From positions 17,978 through 81,977 of the forward strand of contig JAJEIY010000054.1 in the NCBI GenBank assembly GCA_022828085.1: a stretch of DNA of 64,000 bases, in the 5' to 3' direction. The position numbers were made by a program, and so were the translations under genes. Below are positions 1 through 8,147 of the stretch, piece after piece. Within the stretch, counting starts at the first letter, position 1. Each line of letters starts with the position of its first letter. Below the pieces are notes generated by a model that had not been told where the DNA came from, did not search any database, and saw only the letters and a program-made list of their open reading frames with translations. Source of the DNA: Acidobacteriota bacterium (GTDB lineage: Bacteria; Acidobacteriota; Vicinamibacteria; Marinacidobacterales; Marinacidobacteraceae).

Positions 1-31
1 ACCGGCACGCGCGGTGCTCCGCACCGCGCAC
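1..31. repeat. Class A REP-like repeat, cut by the window edge
   Basis: The window opens inside a dispersed two-hairpin repeat. The end of the conserved hairpin (CCGGCAC) is followed by a long second hairpin, GCGCGGTGC paired with GCACCGCGC. Other copies lie near 14.1, 19.4, 20.0, 25.9, 29.7, 55.3 and 63.8 kb. Confidence 0.7.
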
Positions 32-121
32 GTCGCAACCCCACCCATCCTGACGGCGCGTACTGCTTGCAACGCCGGACGCCAGGCCCGCATCGCCTCC
101 GCCGCATCCGCTAAACTCGGA

Positions 122-139
122 TCTGACTGGTCTGACTAG
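122..139 (+). promoter_or_regulatory. Tandem 9-bp repeat before vapB, candidate operator
   Basis: Two adjacent 9-bp copies, TCTGACTGG and TCTGACTAG, differ at one base and lie just upstream of the antitoxin start. The second overlaps the palindrome GACTAGTC. Type II antitoxins commonly repress their own operon from repeats at this place. The operator role is inferred. Confidence 0.4.
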
Positions 140-152
140 TCCAATCTTGACA

Positions 153-425
153 ATGAACCTGACCCTTTCCACCTACGAGGCGAAAGCCCGCTTTTCCGAA
201 GTCATCCGACTGGTCCGCGAGGGACGCACCGTGCGCATCTCCTACCACGGCAAACCGGTAGCCGAGATCCGCCCCATCGAAGGGAAGAAGAAGACCCTCG
301 AGGAGCATCTCGACGATCTCGAGCGGCGCGGCATTGTCTCGCCGGCCAGGAATCGCAACGCCCCTCTCGAGCCGATCGCCCACCGGCCGGGAGCGTTACA
401 GCGGTTTCTTGACGAGCGGGAATGA
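153..425 (+). CDS. vapB: Phd/YefM-family antitoxin (VapB-like)
   Basis: This 90-residue protein has the opening typical of Phd/YefM antitoxins: a short strand, then the helix YEAKARFSEVI, then the KPVAEIRPI strand near residues 32-40. The N-terminal half should form the DNA-binding dimer. The charged C-terminal half should wrap and block the toxin. The ATG at 153 is preferred over an in-frame TTG at 147 because the fold starts there. The stop overlaps the toxin start by four bases (ATGA), so the two genes are translationally coupled. The partner is a PIN-domain toxin, so the pair is a VapBC-type module even though the antitoxin fold is Phd-like. A tandem repeat upstream is a likely autoregulatory site. 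Confidence 0.8.
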   Translation: MNLTLSTYEAKARFSEVIRLVREGRTVRISYHGKPVAEIRPIEGKKKTLEEHLDDLERRGIVSPARNRNAPLEPIAHRPGALQRFLDERE

Positions 426-802
426 ACGCCACCTACGTGGATTCATCCGCGCTCGTCGCGGTCGCGTTCAACCAGGTCGGAGCCGCGGAAGTGGCGGATC
501 GCCTGCGCTCCCATGACCGGTTGTACTCGTCGAATCTGCTGGAAGCCGAGCTTCGGTCGGCATGTGCAAGAGAGGAACTCGTCCTGGATCCCACCTATCT
601 GGACAGGATTGAGTGGTTGTTCCCGGATCGACCCCTGGAATCGGAGATGAATGCGGTCCTGGCGGCGGGATACCTCCGCGGCGCCGACCTGTGGCATGTC
701 GCCAATGCGCTGTACGCGTTCCCCCGGCCGGCCGAGGTCGGGTTCTTCACGCTCGACGAGCGGCAGCGGACGGTCGCGGCCAAACTCGGTTTCCAGGTCT
801 GA
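422..802 (+). CDS. vapC: PIN-domain ribonuclease toxin (VapC-like)
   Basis: This 126-residue PIN-domain protein carries the expected acidic residues. They are an early Asp in YVDSSAL (residue 7), a Glu in the first helix bundle (EAEL), an Asp in GADLWH and a late Asp in TLDERQ. These four residues bind the metal ions that cleave RNA in VapC toxins, whose known targets are tRNA or rRNA. The length is normal for the family. It starts on the ATGA overlap with the antitoxin gene, which supports toxin-antitoxin function. The RNA target cannot be read from the sequence. Confidence 0.85.
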   Translation: MNATYVDSSALVAVAFNQVGAAEVADRLRSHDRLYSSNLLEAELRSACAREELVLDPTYLDRIEWLFPDRPLESEMNAVLAAGYLRGADLWHVANALYAFPRPAEVGFFTLDERQRTVAAKLGFQV

Positions 803-811
803 CCCGGGCGG

Positions 812-905
812 TTACCTCGGCGCGCCGTTTACGAACAGCATCTGGTCCCGAGTGCCGTTCGGGAAGATCACCGTCCACAACCCGTGCTGCTGGCCGTCCA
901 CGTGG
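812..905 (-). pseudogene. C-terminal remnant of a MORN-repeat protein
   Basis: On the minus strand one frame reads VDGQQHGLWTVIFPNGT and ends shortly after in LFVNGAPR and a stop. This matches the last repeat and tail of the MORN-family genes at 34.7 and 40.5 kb (DGEQHGRWRVRFPDG, then FVRGVRQ and stop). Nothing upstream continues the protein, because the space is occupied by the SRPBCC gene on the same strand. It is therefore a stranded fragment of a family expanded in the 30-45 kb island. Confidence 0.5.
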
Positions 906-930
906 GCCGGACCAGCCACCGTCCCCGGGC

Positions 931-1563
931 CTACGCCGATTCGCCCGTGAAGAACGCGGTTACGCGCTTCGCCGCCATCCGCGCGGCGCCGGGGTCGGCG
1001 CCGGCGGCGACCGCCGCGCGTTCCCATCCCCTGCTGCTCCCGGCGCCGAACGCCCTGCCGTCCGCCGAAGCGGCGAACGCGGCCTCGTCCGGCTTCGGCG
1101 CCGCGGGGTCGGCGAGGTGGAGCGCCAGCCCCAGGAGACCGAGTTCCCACCCCACACCGGTCGCTCCGGGCCCGTACGTGTCCCAGTGGTCGGACGGCCG
1201 CATGGTGTGGGTGAGCGTCAGCCGCGCGGCGCCCGCCCCCTCGTCCGAGACCGAGACCTCGACCCAACTGAGGTCCCCGCCGAACCCCCAGGTCAGGGCG
1301 ATGCGCGACGGCCGTTCGCACTCCGTGATGACGCCGCCGGCGTTCCCCTCGACCTGGTAGCGGCCGCCCGCCTCGAGGTCGCCGCTCACCGGCGCAAACC
1401 AGCACGGCAGACGTTCAGGGTTCGTCACCGCGTCCCAGAGGTCGGGGGCCGTCGCGCGGAAGGAGCGGGACAGCGTGACCGCCCGGACCGGCTTGCCCTC
1501 ACGCTCTCCCAGGGAGACGGCGCGTTCGACGGCGGAGAGGTGGGTGGAAGGATCGAAGGTCAC
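931..1563 (-). CDS. SRPBCC/AHSA1-family protein
   Basis: This protein of about 210 residues has the START/SRPBCC pattern: a beta strand followed by DLWDAVTNPERLPCWFAPVSG, then GGRYQVEG, TWGFGGDLSWVEV and LTLTHTMRPSDHWDTYGPG. AHSA1-like proteins have a helix-grip cavity that binds a hydrophobic ligand or a partner protein. The C-terminal 50 residues are Ala-rich and look helical. The GTG at 1563 is chosen because it lies 11 bases after the permease stop and the fold begins soon after. It is probably the last gene of the tesA-ybbA-ybbP operon. Its ligand is unknown. Confidence 0.75.
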   Translation of the reverse strand: MTFDPSTHLSAVERAVSLGEREGKPVRAVTLSRSFRATAPDLWDAVTNPERLPCWFAPVSGDLEAGGRYQVEGNAGGVITECERPSRIALTWGFGGDLSWVEVSVSDEGAGAARLTLTHTMRPSDHWDTYGPGATGVGWELGLLGLALHLADPAAPKPDEAAFAASADGRAFGAGSSRGWERAAVAAGADPGAARMAAKRVTAFFTGESA

Positions 1564-1574
1564 GCTTTGCGCTC

Positions 1575-4106
1575 CTAGTCCGCGAGCACGCCGAGCGGCT
1601 TCCGCCGCAGGATGTCCACGGCGGCGAGCGCCCCCACGCCGGCGGCGCCGAGCGCCGGGAGCGCGATCGCGAACAGGATGAGCGAGGGGTCCGCCTCGAA
1701 GGGGAGCTGCATGATCTCGCGCACCACGAAGAACGCGGTGGCCGAGGCCCCGAGCGCCGCGGCGGCGCCGGCCACCGCGCCGATGACGCTGTGCTCGAGC
1801 AGCGTGATCGCCACCACCCGGTTGCGTCCCGCGCCGAACACGCGGAGCACCGCGGTCTCGCGGCGGCGGGCCCCGATGTGGACCGCCACGGTCCCGATCA
1901 GGATCAGCAGGCCGCCGACCAGCGCGATCAGCCCCACGATGCGGATCGCGAGTGCGACGCTGTCCGCCACCTGCTGCATGGTGTCCAGCACGTCGCGGAG
2001 GTCCACCACCGAGACGTTCGGGAACTCGCCCACCACCGCTCCCTGGAACCGGGCCCGCTCCACCACGTCGTCCGGCCCCCGGACGAAACCCGCGTAGGAC
2101 ATGGGGAAGTGCGCCACGCTGTCCGGATGGAAGAGGAAAGTGAAGCCGCCGTTCCGCGCGTTCCGCCACTCCACGTCGCGGATGGAGGTGACCCGCGCGT
2201 CGAGGGTCTCGCCCATGATCTCGAAGCGCATCGTGTCCCCGAGCTGGACGCCGCGGTCCTCCTGCACCCAGTTCTCGATGGACACCTCGGCGCCCTCCGC
2301 GGGCCGCCCGCCCCAGAACTCGCCCTCGGTGACGACCTCGTTGTCTTCGAGCCAGTCGCGCGAGCTGACCGTGTATTCCCGCGACAGCCCTCCGGCGCGC
2401 CGCACCGCCGCCCGGTCCTCGAGGTGCACGTCCCGGCCGAAGATCCCGTGGATCCGGGTCTGGAGCACCGGGATCAGGTTGATGTCGGGGAACCCCCGGG
2501 CCGCGGCGTTCGCGCGGACCCCGTCCACCTGGTCGGCCTGGATGTCCAGGAAGAAGAGGTCCGGGTCGTCGCTGCTCTCCTGGAAGGTGAACTCGCGCTG
2601 CACGTTCCGTTCGATGCCCACCGTGGCGAGCACCAGGAACACCCCCACCCCGAGCGCCACCAGCACCACCCGGATCTGGCGCGCGCCCCGGAGCACGGTG
2701 CGCACCGCGTGGCGCACCGCGAAGGCGCGAGCCGAGGCGAGCGGCGCCAGGCCGCGGAGGATCAGGCCGCCCAGGATCCAGAGCAGCACCGCCACCAGCA
2801 CGAAGCCGCCGGTGACCGCGAGGGTGATCCGGAGCGATCCCGACTGCCAGCCCGCAAATCCGAAGAAGACGAGCACCGCCCCCGCCGCCACCGCTCCCTC
2901 GAGCCGCCGGGCGGCCGGGGATCCCCGCTCGTCCAACATGTCACCGCTCCGCAGCAGGCCCAGCGGACGGACCCGGCGGAGCGGCAGCAGCGGGAAGACG
3001 GCGGAGAGCAGCGAGACGAGGCCGCCGGTGAGCGCGCCCTGGAGCGCGGCCGCGGGGGTGAGCCGCGCGGCCACCTGCAGGCCCCCCACCTCCACCTCGG
3101 GGATGAAGAGCTGGAGCGCCGCCGCCCCGGCGGCGATGCCGAAGGCGCTCGCGAGCCCGGCGAGCACCGCCATCTGGAGGAGCGCGATCCCCAGGATGGT
3201 CCGCGAGGGCACCCCGAGACAACGCTCGATGGCCGCGGAGGGCAGGCTCTGGCGGGTGAAGGCCCGCGCCACGCTGAAGACCCCGATGCCGCCGAGCAGC
3301 AGGATCACGAAGCCAGCGAGGCTCAGGTAGTCCTCGCCGCGCCGGATGCGCCGGGCGAGGCGGTCTCCCGTCTGCCGGAACGTCCGCACCCGGACGGGCT
3401 GGTCCTCGAGCGCCGCCCGGAGACCGGCCGCCAGTCCGCCGACCGCCTCCTCGTTGGCCACCGCGAACAGGACCTCCCAGCGGGCGCGCTCCGGGACGTC
3501 GAGCAGCCCGGTCGCCTCCAGGTCGGAGAGCGCCACCAGCACCCGCGGCCCGCGCCGGAAGAAGTCGATCCCCGCGCCCGGTTCCGCGAGCAGATCCCCG
3601 CGCACCTCGAAGGGTTCGCCGCCGAGGATGATCGGGTCCCCGACCTCGAGGCCCAGCCGGACCCGGACTTCCGGCCGCACCAGCGCCCCCCGCCCGGCGA
3701 GCAGCTCCGGCCCGAAGGGCGCTTCGGTCGCCTCCAGGTCGCCGTAGAGGGGGAAGGCGCCGTCCACCCCCTTGAGTTCGACCATCGCGCCGCGGAGCGG
3801 GTCATCGGCCGAGCGTGCGAGCGTCGCGATCTGCGCCGAGCGCGACACCCCGGTGAGCGGGTGGCCGGAAGCGACGTCGTCGAAGATGACTTCGGTCTCG
3901 TCGGTGAAGCCTTCCCCCGTGGACACCGTCACGTCGGCGGCCATCAGGAAGCGCGACTCGCTGGTCAGCGCCGCCTGCAGGCTGTCCGCTGCCGAACGCA
4001 GCACCACGATCGCGGCCACCCCGATGCCGACGGCGACGAAGAAGAGCGCGAGCCGGCGGGCCGAGGAACGGAGTTCCCGGAAGGCCATCCGGACCGCGAA
4101 CCGCAT
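1575..4106 (-). CDS. ybbP: FtsX-like ABC transporter permease (YbbP-like)
   Basis: At 843 residues this is close to the size of E. coli YbbP (about 800), a large FtsX-superfamily permease. An N-terminal membrane segment (residues 19-37) is followed by a periplasmic domain, then a membrane cluster near 255-430. A second periplasmic domain follows, and a final cluster near 700-835 contains GLIALVGGLLILIGTVAV. FtsX/MacB-type permeases use ATP hydrolysis to drive periplasmic conformational change rather than simple import. The gene starts six bases after the ATPase stop and is downstream of a TesA-like esterase, the conserved tesA-ybbA-ybbP grouping. A role in envelope lipid or lipoprotein handling is inferred. 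Confidence 0.85.
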   Translation of the reverse strand: MRFAVRMAFRELRSSARRLALFFVAVGIGVAAIVVLRSAADSLQAALTSESRFLMAADVTVSTGEGFTDETEVIFDDVASGHPLTGVSRSAQIATLARSADDPLRGAMVELKGVDGAFPLYGDLEATEAPFGPELLAGRGALVRPEVRVRLGLEVGDPIILGGEPFEVRGDLLAEPGAGIDFFRRGPRVLVALSDLEATGLLDVPERARWEVLFAVANEEAVGGLAAGLRAALEDQPVRVRTFRQTGDRLARRIRRGEDYLSLAGFVILLLGGIGVFSVARAFTRQSLPSAAIERCLGVPSRTILGIALLQMAVLAGLASAFGIAAGAAALQLFIPEVEVGGLQVAARLTPAAALQGALTGGLVSLLSAVFPLLPLRRVRPLGLLRSGDMLDERGSPAARRLEGAVAAGAVLVFFGFAGWQSGSLRITLAVTGGFVLVAVLLWILGGLILRGLAPLASARAFAVRHAVRTVLRGARQIRVVLVALGVGVFLVLATVGIERNVQREFTFQESSDDPDLFFLDIQADQVDGVRANAAARGFPDINLIPVLQTRIHGIFGRDVHLEDRAAVRRAGGLSREYTVSSRDWLEDNEVVTEGEFWGGRPAEGAEVSIENWVQEDRGVQLGDTMRFEIMGETLDARVTSIRDVEWRNARNGGFTFLFHPDSVAHFPMSYAGFVRGPDDVVERARFQGAVVGEFPNVSVVDLRDVLDTMQQVADSVALAIRIVGLIALVGGLLILIGTVAVHIGARRRETAVLRVFGAGRNRVVAITLLEHSVIGAVAGAAAALGASATAFFVVREIMQLPFEADPSLILFAIALPALGAAGVGALAAVDILRRKPLGVLAD

Positions 4107-4112
4107 TGCGCG

Positions 4113-4820
4113 TTAAACGCCGGCCAGCGCCGGCTCGCGAACGGGTGCCGGCGCCGGCGCGTCATCGTGCAGCCGCCCGCCCCGCAGCAGCAGCCGGCGG
4201 TCGGCGCGCTCCGCGAGTTCCGTGTCATGGGTCGCGACGAGCACGGTGGCGCCGGTGCGGTCGCGGACCCCGACCAGCAGCTCCGCGATCCGGGCCCCGG
4301 TGTCCTCGTCGAGGTTGCCGGTGGGCTCGTCCGCGAACACCACGCGAGGTTCGTTCGAGACCGCCCGGGCGACGGCGACCCGCTGCTGCTCGCCCCCGGA
4401 CATCTGGGACGGCAGGTGGTGGGCGCGTTCGCCGATCCCGAAGGAATCGAGCAGTTCCCGCGCCCGCTCCACCGCATCGCCGGCGCCCGCGATCTCGAGC
4501 GGCACCGCCACGTTCTCGAGCGCGGTCAGATTGGGCAGCAGGTGGAACGACTGGAAGACGAAGCCGATGTTCTTCGACCGGAACTGCGCGAGGCTCTCCT
4601 CGTCGAGGCCGGTGAGGTCGGTGCCGGCGACCTCCACCGTGCCCGCGGTCGGGTGGTCGAGCCCGGCGAGCAGTCCGAGCAGGGTGGACTTGCCGCACCC
4701 GGAGGGTCCCCGGACGCAGACGATCTCGCCCGCGGGGACCGACAGGTCGAGTCCGCTGAGGATGGTGAGGTCGCGGTCGCCGCTCCTGACCGTCTTCTCG
4801 AGGCGGGTCGCCTGGATCAT
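4113..4820 (-). CDS. ybbA: ABC transporter ATP-binding protein (YbbA-like)
   Basis: This 235-residue LolD/MacB-type ATPase has Walker A GPSGCGKST, the Q-loop region VFQSFHL, signature MSGGEQQRVAVARAV, Walker B VVFADEPTGNLD and the H-loop at LVATHDTEL. It should power the FtsX-like permease encoded six bases downstream. It begins eight bases after the esterase stop, so the three genes form one operon. The ATG start gives MIQATRLEKTVRSG, normal for the family. A short tail rich in Ala and Pro follows the ATPase fold. Confidence 0.92.
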   Translation of the reverse strand: MIQATRLEKTVRSGDRDLTILSGLDLSVPAGEIVCVRGPSGCGKSTLLGLLAGLDHPTAGTVEVAGTDLTGLDEESLAQFRSKNIGFVFQSFHLLPNLTALENVAVPLEIAGAGDAVERARELLDSFGIGERAHHLPSQMSGGEQQRVAVARAVSNEPRVVFADEPTGNLDEDTGARIAELLVGVRDRTGATVLVATHDTELAERADRRLLLRGGRLHDDAPAPAPVREPALAGV

Positions 4821-4828
4821 CGCTTCTC

Positions 4829-5569
4829 TCAGGGAACGCCGGCCGCCGCGGGAGGTTCCGCGAGCAGGGGTTTCAGGGCGGCGAAGGCGTTGTCGGCGAG
4901 CCGGAGCGCCCCCTCGGCGGTGGGGTGGATCCCGTCGCGCTGGTTCAGTTCGGCGACGCCCGCCACGCCCTCGAGCAGGCTCGGCAGCAGCGGCACTCCG
5001 GTGGCGCCGGCCACGTCCCGGAACGTCTCCGCGAAGCCGTCCTCGTAGTCCCGGCCGAGTTCGGGGGGCGCGGGGACCCCGGCCAGCAGCACCTGGAGGC
5101 CGCGTCCTTCCGCCTCCCGGATCATGGCCTCGAGGTTGTCCATCATCACGTCCACGGGGACGCCGCGCAGCCCGTCGTTCCCGCCGAGCGCGATGACCAC
5201 GAGTTCGGCGTTAGGGTTCCGGTCGAGCACGAACGGGAGGCGCCGCAGCCCGCCGGAAGTGGTCTCCCCGGACACTCCGGCGTTCACGACGCGGTACGCG
5301 AACCCGTCGGCGTCGAGGCGCTCCTGCAGGCGCGCGGGCCAGGCCTCGTCGAGGTCGATGCCGTAGCCGGCGGTCAGGCTGTCCCCGAAGGCGACGAGGG
5401 CAGGCCGGGGGTCGTCCACCGCGGGAGCGGCGGCCGGCGGCGGGGCCGTCTCGGGCGCCCGGGCGAGCTGCTCCCGGACGTCGGGTTCGCCGCAGCCGGC
5501 GAACCCGAGGACCAATCCGGTGATCAGGAGGTGCAGCCGGACGGCGGACGGGAGCGCTCGTCGGAACAT
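4829..5569 (-). CDS. tesA: TesA-like SGNH/GDSL lysophospholipase-esterase, lipoprotein
   Basis: This 246-residue SGNH hydrolase has the nucleophile in block I GDSLTAGYG (Ser64), the block III motif GGND (Asn131) and the catalytic Asp212 and His215 in DGIHPT. It is therefore complete and should hydrolyse acyl esters or thioesters. The N-terminus is a lipoprotein signal ending LGFAGC with Cys26 as the lipidated residue, then a Pro/Ala-rich linker. E. coli TesA is periplasmic and soluble, so membrane anchoring is a difference. It heads the tesA-ybbA-ybbP operon. The ATG at 5569 directly precedes the signal peptide. Confidence 0.88.
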   Translation of the reverse strand: MFRRALPSAVRLHLLITGLVLGFAGCGEPDVREQLARAPETAPPPAAAPAVDDPRPALVAFGDSLTAGYGIDLDEAWPARLQERLDADGFAYRVVNAGVSGETTSGGLRRLPFVLDRNPNAELVVIALGGNDGLRGVPVDVMMDNLEAMIREAEGRGLQVLLAGVPAPPELGRDYEDGFAETFRDVAGATGVPLLPSLLEGVAGVAELNQRDGIHPTAEGALRLADNAFAALKPLLAEPPAAAGVP

Positions 5570-5741
5570 CGGAGAAGAAGGGGCGCCGGGCCTTCGCGCG
5601 GCCGGAATTCCCGCGGAGAACGGGGTTCCGGGAGGGGCGCGGCAAGGTCCCGGGAAGGCGCGAAGAATAGCCCCTGCCGTGGCGTCCTTCCCCGCCCTGT
5701 CCGGCGCGCCCGCGACAAGGTCCGTAGAATCCGCGCCGACC

Positions 5742-6194
5742 GTGGCCAACCGCGACCCGAGCGTCCCCCGGACCGTCGTGTTCCTCTGCGTCGCCAACTC
5801 GGCCCGCAGCCAGCTCGCCGAGGCGCTCGCCCGCCGGATCGCGCCGCCGGGGACGATGGTGCTGAGCGCCGGATCGAACCCCTGGCGGGTCCACCCGATG
5901 GCGATCCGGGTGCTGGACGAGGTCGGCATCGACATCAGCCGCGCACGCTCGAAGGGGATCGACGAGATCCACATCGAGCGCGCCGGCCTGGTGGTCACCC
6001 TCTGCGCCGAGGAGGTGTGCCCGGTGGTGCCCGGCAGTGTCCGGCGCCTCCACTGGCCGCTCCCGGACCCGGCGGAAGCCTGGGGCGAAGCGGAGATGCT
6101 CGAGCGGTTCCGCGAGACCCGCGACCTGCTCACGGAAAAGCTCGGAGAGCTGTTCGGGGTTTCGCCCGCGATCGGGCCGGCCCGGAACGTCTGA
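5742..6194 (+). CDS. arsC: Low-molecular-weight phosphatase / arsenate reductase
   Basis: The fold is that of low-molecular-weight tyrosine phosphatases and thioredoxin-linked arsenate reductases. The P-loop FLCVANSARSQ has the C-x5-R signature, and a DP pair (PLPDPAEAW) lies near residue 107. There is also a Cys-containing VTLCAEEVCP segment of the kind used in the ArsC redox cascade. ArsC activity is favoured over tyrosine phosphatase activity because of NSARSQ and those extra cysteines, but no arsenic genes are nearby. Start: GTG at 5742 puts the first strand at residue 9; GTG at 5679 is an alternative. It is transcribed divergently from tesA. Confidence 0.75.
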   Translation: MANRDPSVPRTVVFLCVANSARSQLAEALARRIAPPGTMVLSAGSNPWRVHPMAIRVLDEVGIDISRARSKGIDEIHIERAGLVVTLCAEEVCPVVPGSVRRLHWPLPDPAEAWGEAEMLERFRETRDLLTEKLGELFGVSPAIGPARNV

Positions 6195-6214
6195 CGGTTC
6201 ACCGTGAATCCGTG

Positions 6215-6241
6215 AAAATTGGACATGGATCGTCCAATTTT
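6215..6241 (+). promoter_or_regulatory. Perfect 10-bp inverted repeat before the ATPase gene
   Basis: AAAATTGGAC and its exact reverse complement GTCCAATTTT are separated by seven bases and end two bases before the ATG at 6244. The arms are AT-rich in a GC-rich genome. An operator over the translation start is the favoured reading. A weak terminator for arsC is the alternative, since the right arm ends in four T. Confidence 0.5.
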
Positions 6242-6243
6242 CA

Positions 6244-7410
6244 ATGCTACGATTCGTACTTGTGATCCCCCGCAAGACGCATGGCAAGGCCCTCGCCCGG
6301 CTCCTCCGCGAGAGCCCGGCGGTGCTGCTGCTCGGCGCCCGGCAGGTCGGAAAGACAACGCTCGCGAAACAGATCGCCAGGTCGTGGTCCCGCGGATCAC
6401 ACCGGTTCGATCTTGAGGACGACCGCGATCTGGCGAGGCTCGCGGACCCGTTCCTGGCGCTCGACCCTCTCCGGGGACTCGTGGTGCTGGACGAAGTCCA
6501 AAGACGCCCGAATCTCTTCCCGGCGCTGCGGGTGCTGGCGGACCGGCCGCGAACCCCTGCCCGGTTCCTCTTGCTCGGCAGTGCATCGCCCGCCCTGCTG
6601 CAACAGAGCTCGGAAAGCCTGGCCGGGCGCGTGGCGCACTACGAGCTCGCCGGCTTCGACCTGTCCGAAGTCGGACCGGCGGATGCCGGGCGTCTGTGGA
6701 TCCGCGGAGGGTTTCCCCGGTCGTTCGCGGCGCGCAGCGGGGTTGCCAGCTACCGCTGGCGTGCTGACTTCGTCCACACCTTTCTCGCACGGGACCTGGG
6801 GGCGCTCGGCATTTCCATCCCGGGGACCACCATGGAGCGGTTCTGGACAATGCTGGCGCACTACCACGGCCAAGTCTGGAACGGCTCGGAACTGGCCCGG
6901 GCGTTCGGTGTCTCCCACCACGTGGTCCGGCGCTATCTGGAAGCGCTCGAATCCGTCTTGATGGTCCGCAGCCTGAGACCGTGGAGCGCCAATCTGAAGA
7001 AGCGCCAGGTCAGGACGCCAAAGATCTACGTCCGCGACGCCGGCCTCCTCCACCGCCTGCTCGACATCCGGACAACCCGCGAACTGGAGCGCCATCCCAA
7101 GGTCGGTGCGTCGTGGGAGGGCTTCGTCATCGAGTGCGTACTCCGGGCGCTCGACGCCCCGCCTGGCTCCAGCTACTTCTGGCGCACGCACACGGGCGCC
7201 GAGCTGGACCTGCTGGTCCAGCAGGGTGGGCGGTTGCGCGGCTTCGAGATCAAGCGCACGACGGCGCCCCGGTTCACCCGCTCGATGCGCTCCGCCATGA
7301 GCGACCTGGACCTGTCGCGCCTGGATGTGATCCACGCCGGCTCCGAGACGTTCCCGCTCGCGGCCGGGGTACGGGCCGTATCCCTCGGGCGGCTGCTGGA
7401 CGACCTCTGA
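6244..7410 (+). CDS. AAA-family ATPase with DUF4143 domain
   Basis: This 388-residue protein has Walker A GARQVGKTTLAKQ near residue 31, Walker B LVVLDEVQRRP near 80-90 and the sensor LLLGSASP near 119. A C-terminal DUF4143 domain follows, ending in a PD-(D/E)xK-like segment (ELDLLVQQGGRLRGFEIK near 321-338). Such ATPases are widespread single-gene accessory proteins of uncertain role. The conserved E-x-D...E-x-K pattern suggests a nuclease-like fold. The ATG at 6244 gives MLRFVLVIPRK; a GTG at 6262 is another possible start. A perfect palindrome covers the leader. No toxin or antitoxin gene is adjacent. Confidence 0.85.
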   Translation: MLRFVLVIPRKTHGKALARLLRESPAVLLLGARQVGKTTLAKQIARSWSRGSHRFDLEDDRDLARLADPFLALDPLRGLVVLDEVQRRPNLFPALRVLADRPRTPARFLLLGSASPALLQQSSESLAGRVAHYELAGFDLSEVGPADAGRLWIRGGFPRSFAARSGVASYRWRADFVHTFLARDLGALGISIPGTTMERFWTMLAHYHGQVWNGSELARAFGVSHHVVRRYLEALESVLMVRSLRPWSANLKKRQVRTPKIYVRDAGLLHRLLDIRTTRELERHPKVGASWEGFVIECVLRALDAPPGSSYFWRTHTGAELDLLVQQGGRLRGFEIKRTTAPRFTRSMRSAMSDLDLSRLDVIHAGSETFPLAAGVRAVSLGRLLDDL

Positions 7411-7420
7411 GCCCGGCGGC

Positions 7421-8113
7421 TCAGCCGGATCCAGGCCGGCGGGTCTTGCGCCGGCGGGCCATCCGGTAGGCCCGGATCGCCGCTATCCCGTCGAGGATCT
7501 TCTCCCGGTGGATGTTCGCGGGATCGAACGGGCCGCCGTACCAGGCGAGCAGTTCCTCCCGTTCCTCGTGGAAAGGATCGGCGACCGCCTCCTTGAACTC
7601 GGCGAAACCGCCAACGCCTCCGCTGTCCTCGCGGGGCGCCGCCCAGGCGCCCTCCACGAACGCCGGCAGTGCGTAGGGATCGTCGGCCTTGAACATCCTC
7701 TCCAGCCGGACCTCGTGCTGCCAGTAGTCCCCGAAGTCGTAGAGATAGACCAGGCGCTCCACCCCCCAGGTCACGCACCGCGAGAGGGGAAACCGGCGGG
7801 CGTCGGCGAACGGCCGGTCATCCGGGTACGCCTCATCCTCCGGGTCCGGCACGGCAATCCGCCACGTTCCGATCTGGAACTCCCACAGGTGGTAGTCCCA
7901 CCAGCCGAAGGCAACCTGGATGACGTTGTGGAGCGCCGCCAGGGTGAGAGACAAAGGGACATCCACCACCCGCCGCGGCGCGGGTTCGATGTCCTTCAGG
8001 GTGATGCTGAGCCGGACCGCATCGGACCCTTCGGGATGGGTCACGGGTGGCCGCCGTCCCGGGCCGAGCGGGGAACGACCGTTTCCGGGTCGGTCGCGGG
8101 TGCCGGAACTCAT
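7421..8113 (-). CDS. Plasmid pRiA4b ORF-3-like domain protein
   Basis: This 230-residue protein has the hallmarks of the pRiA4b ORF-3-like family (TnpR-like passenger proteins). They are LHNVIQVAFGWWDYHLWEF near residues 60-78, LVYLYDFGDYWQHEVRLE near 121-138 and a final EELLAWYGGPFDPANI. The molecular function is unknown; the family occurs on plasmids, next to IS elements and in chromosomes. It converges on the ATPase gene and lies 34 bases after the 5-oxoprolinase fusion gene on the same strand, so it may share its transcript. An internal start near VRLSITLKDIEP would better match family length. Confidence 0.75.
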   Translation of the reverse strand: MSSGTRDRPGNGRSPLGPGRRPPVTHPEGSDAVRLSITLKDIEPAPRRVVDVPLSLTLAALHNVIQVAFGWWDYHLWEFQIGTWRIAVPDPEDEAYPDDRPFADARRFPLSRCVTWGVERLVYLYDFGDYWQHEVRLERMFKADDPYALPAFVEGAWAAPREDSGGVGGFAEFKEAVADPFHEEREELLAWYGGPFDPANIHREKILDGIAAIRAYRMARRRKTRRPGSG

Positions 8114-8147
8114 GTGGAGAGCGCTACCGGCGCCGGGTTTCGCGGCA

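Noticed and set aside
1791..5048. A very long plus-strand frame (over 1000 codons)
   Set aside because: It is the antisense of the ybbP-ybbA operon; composition (Arg, Glu, His, Pro) is that of a GC-rich shadow frame with no domain motif.
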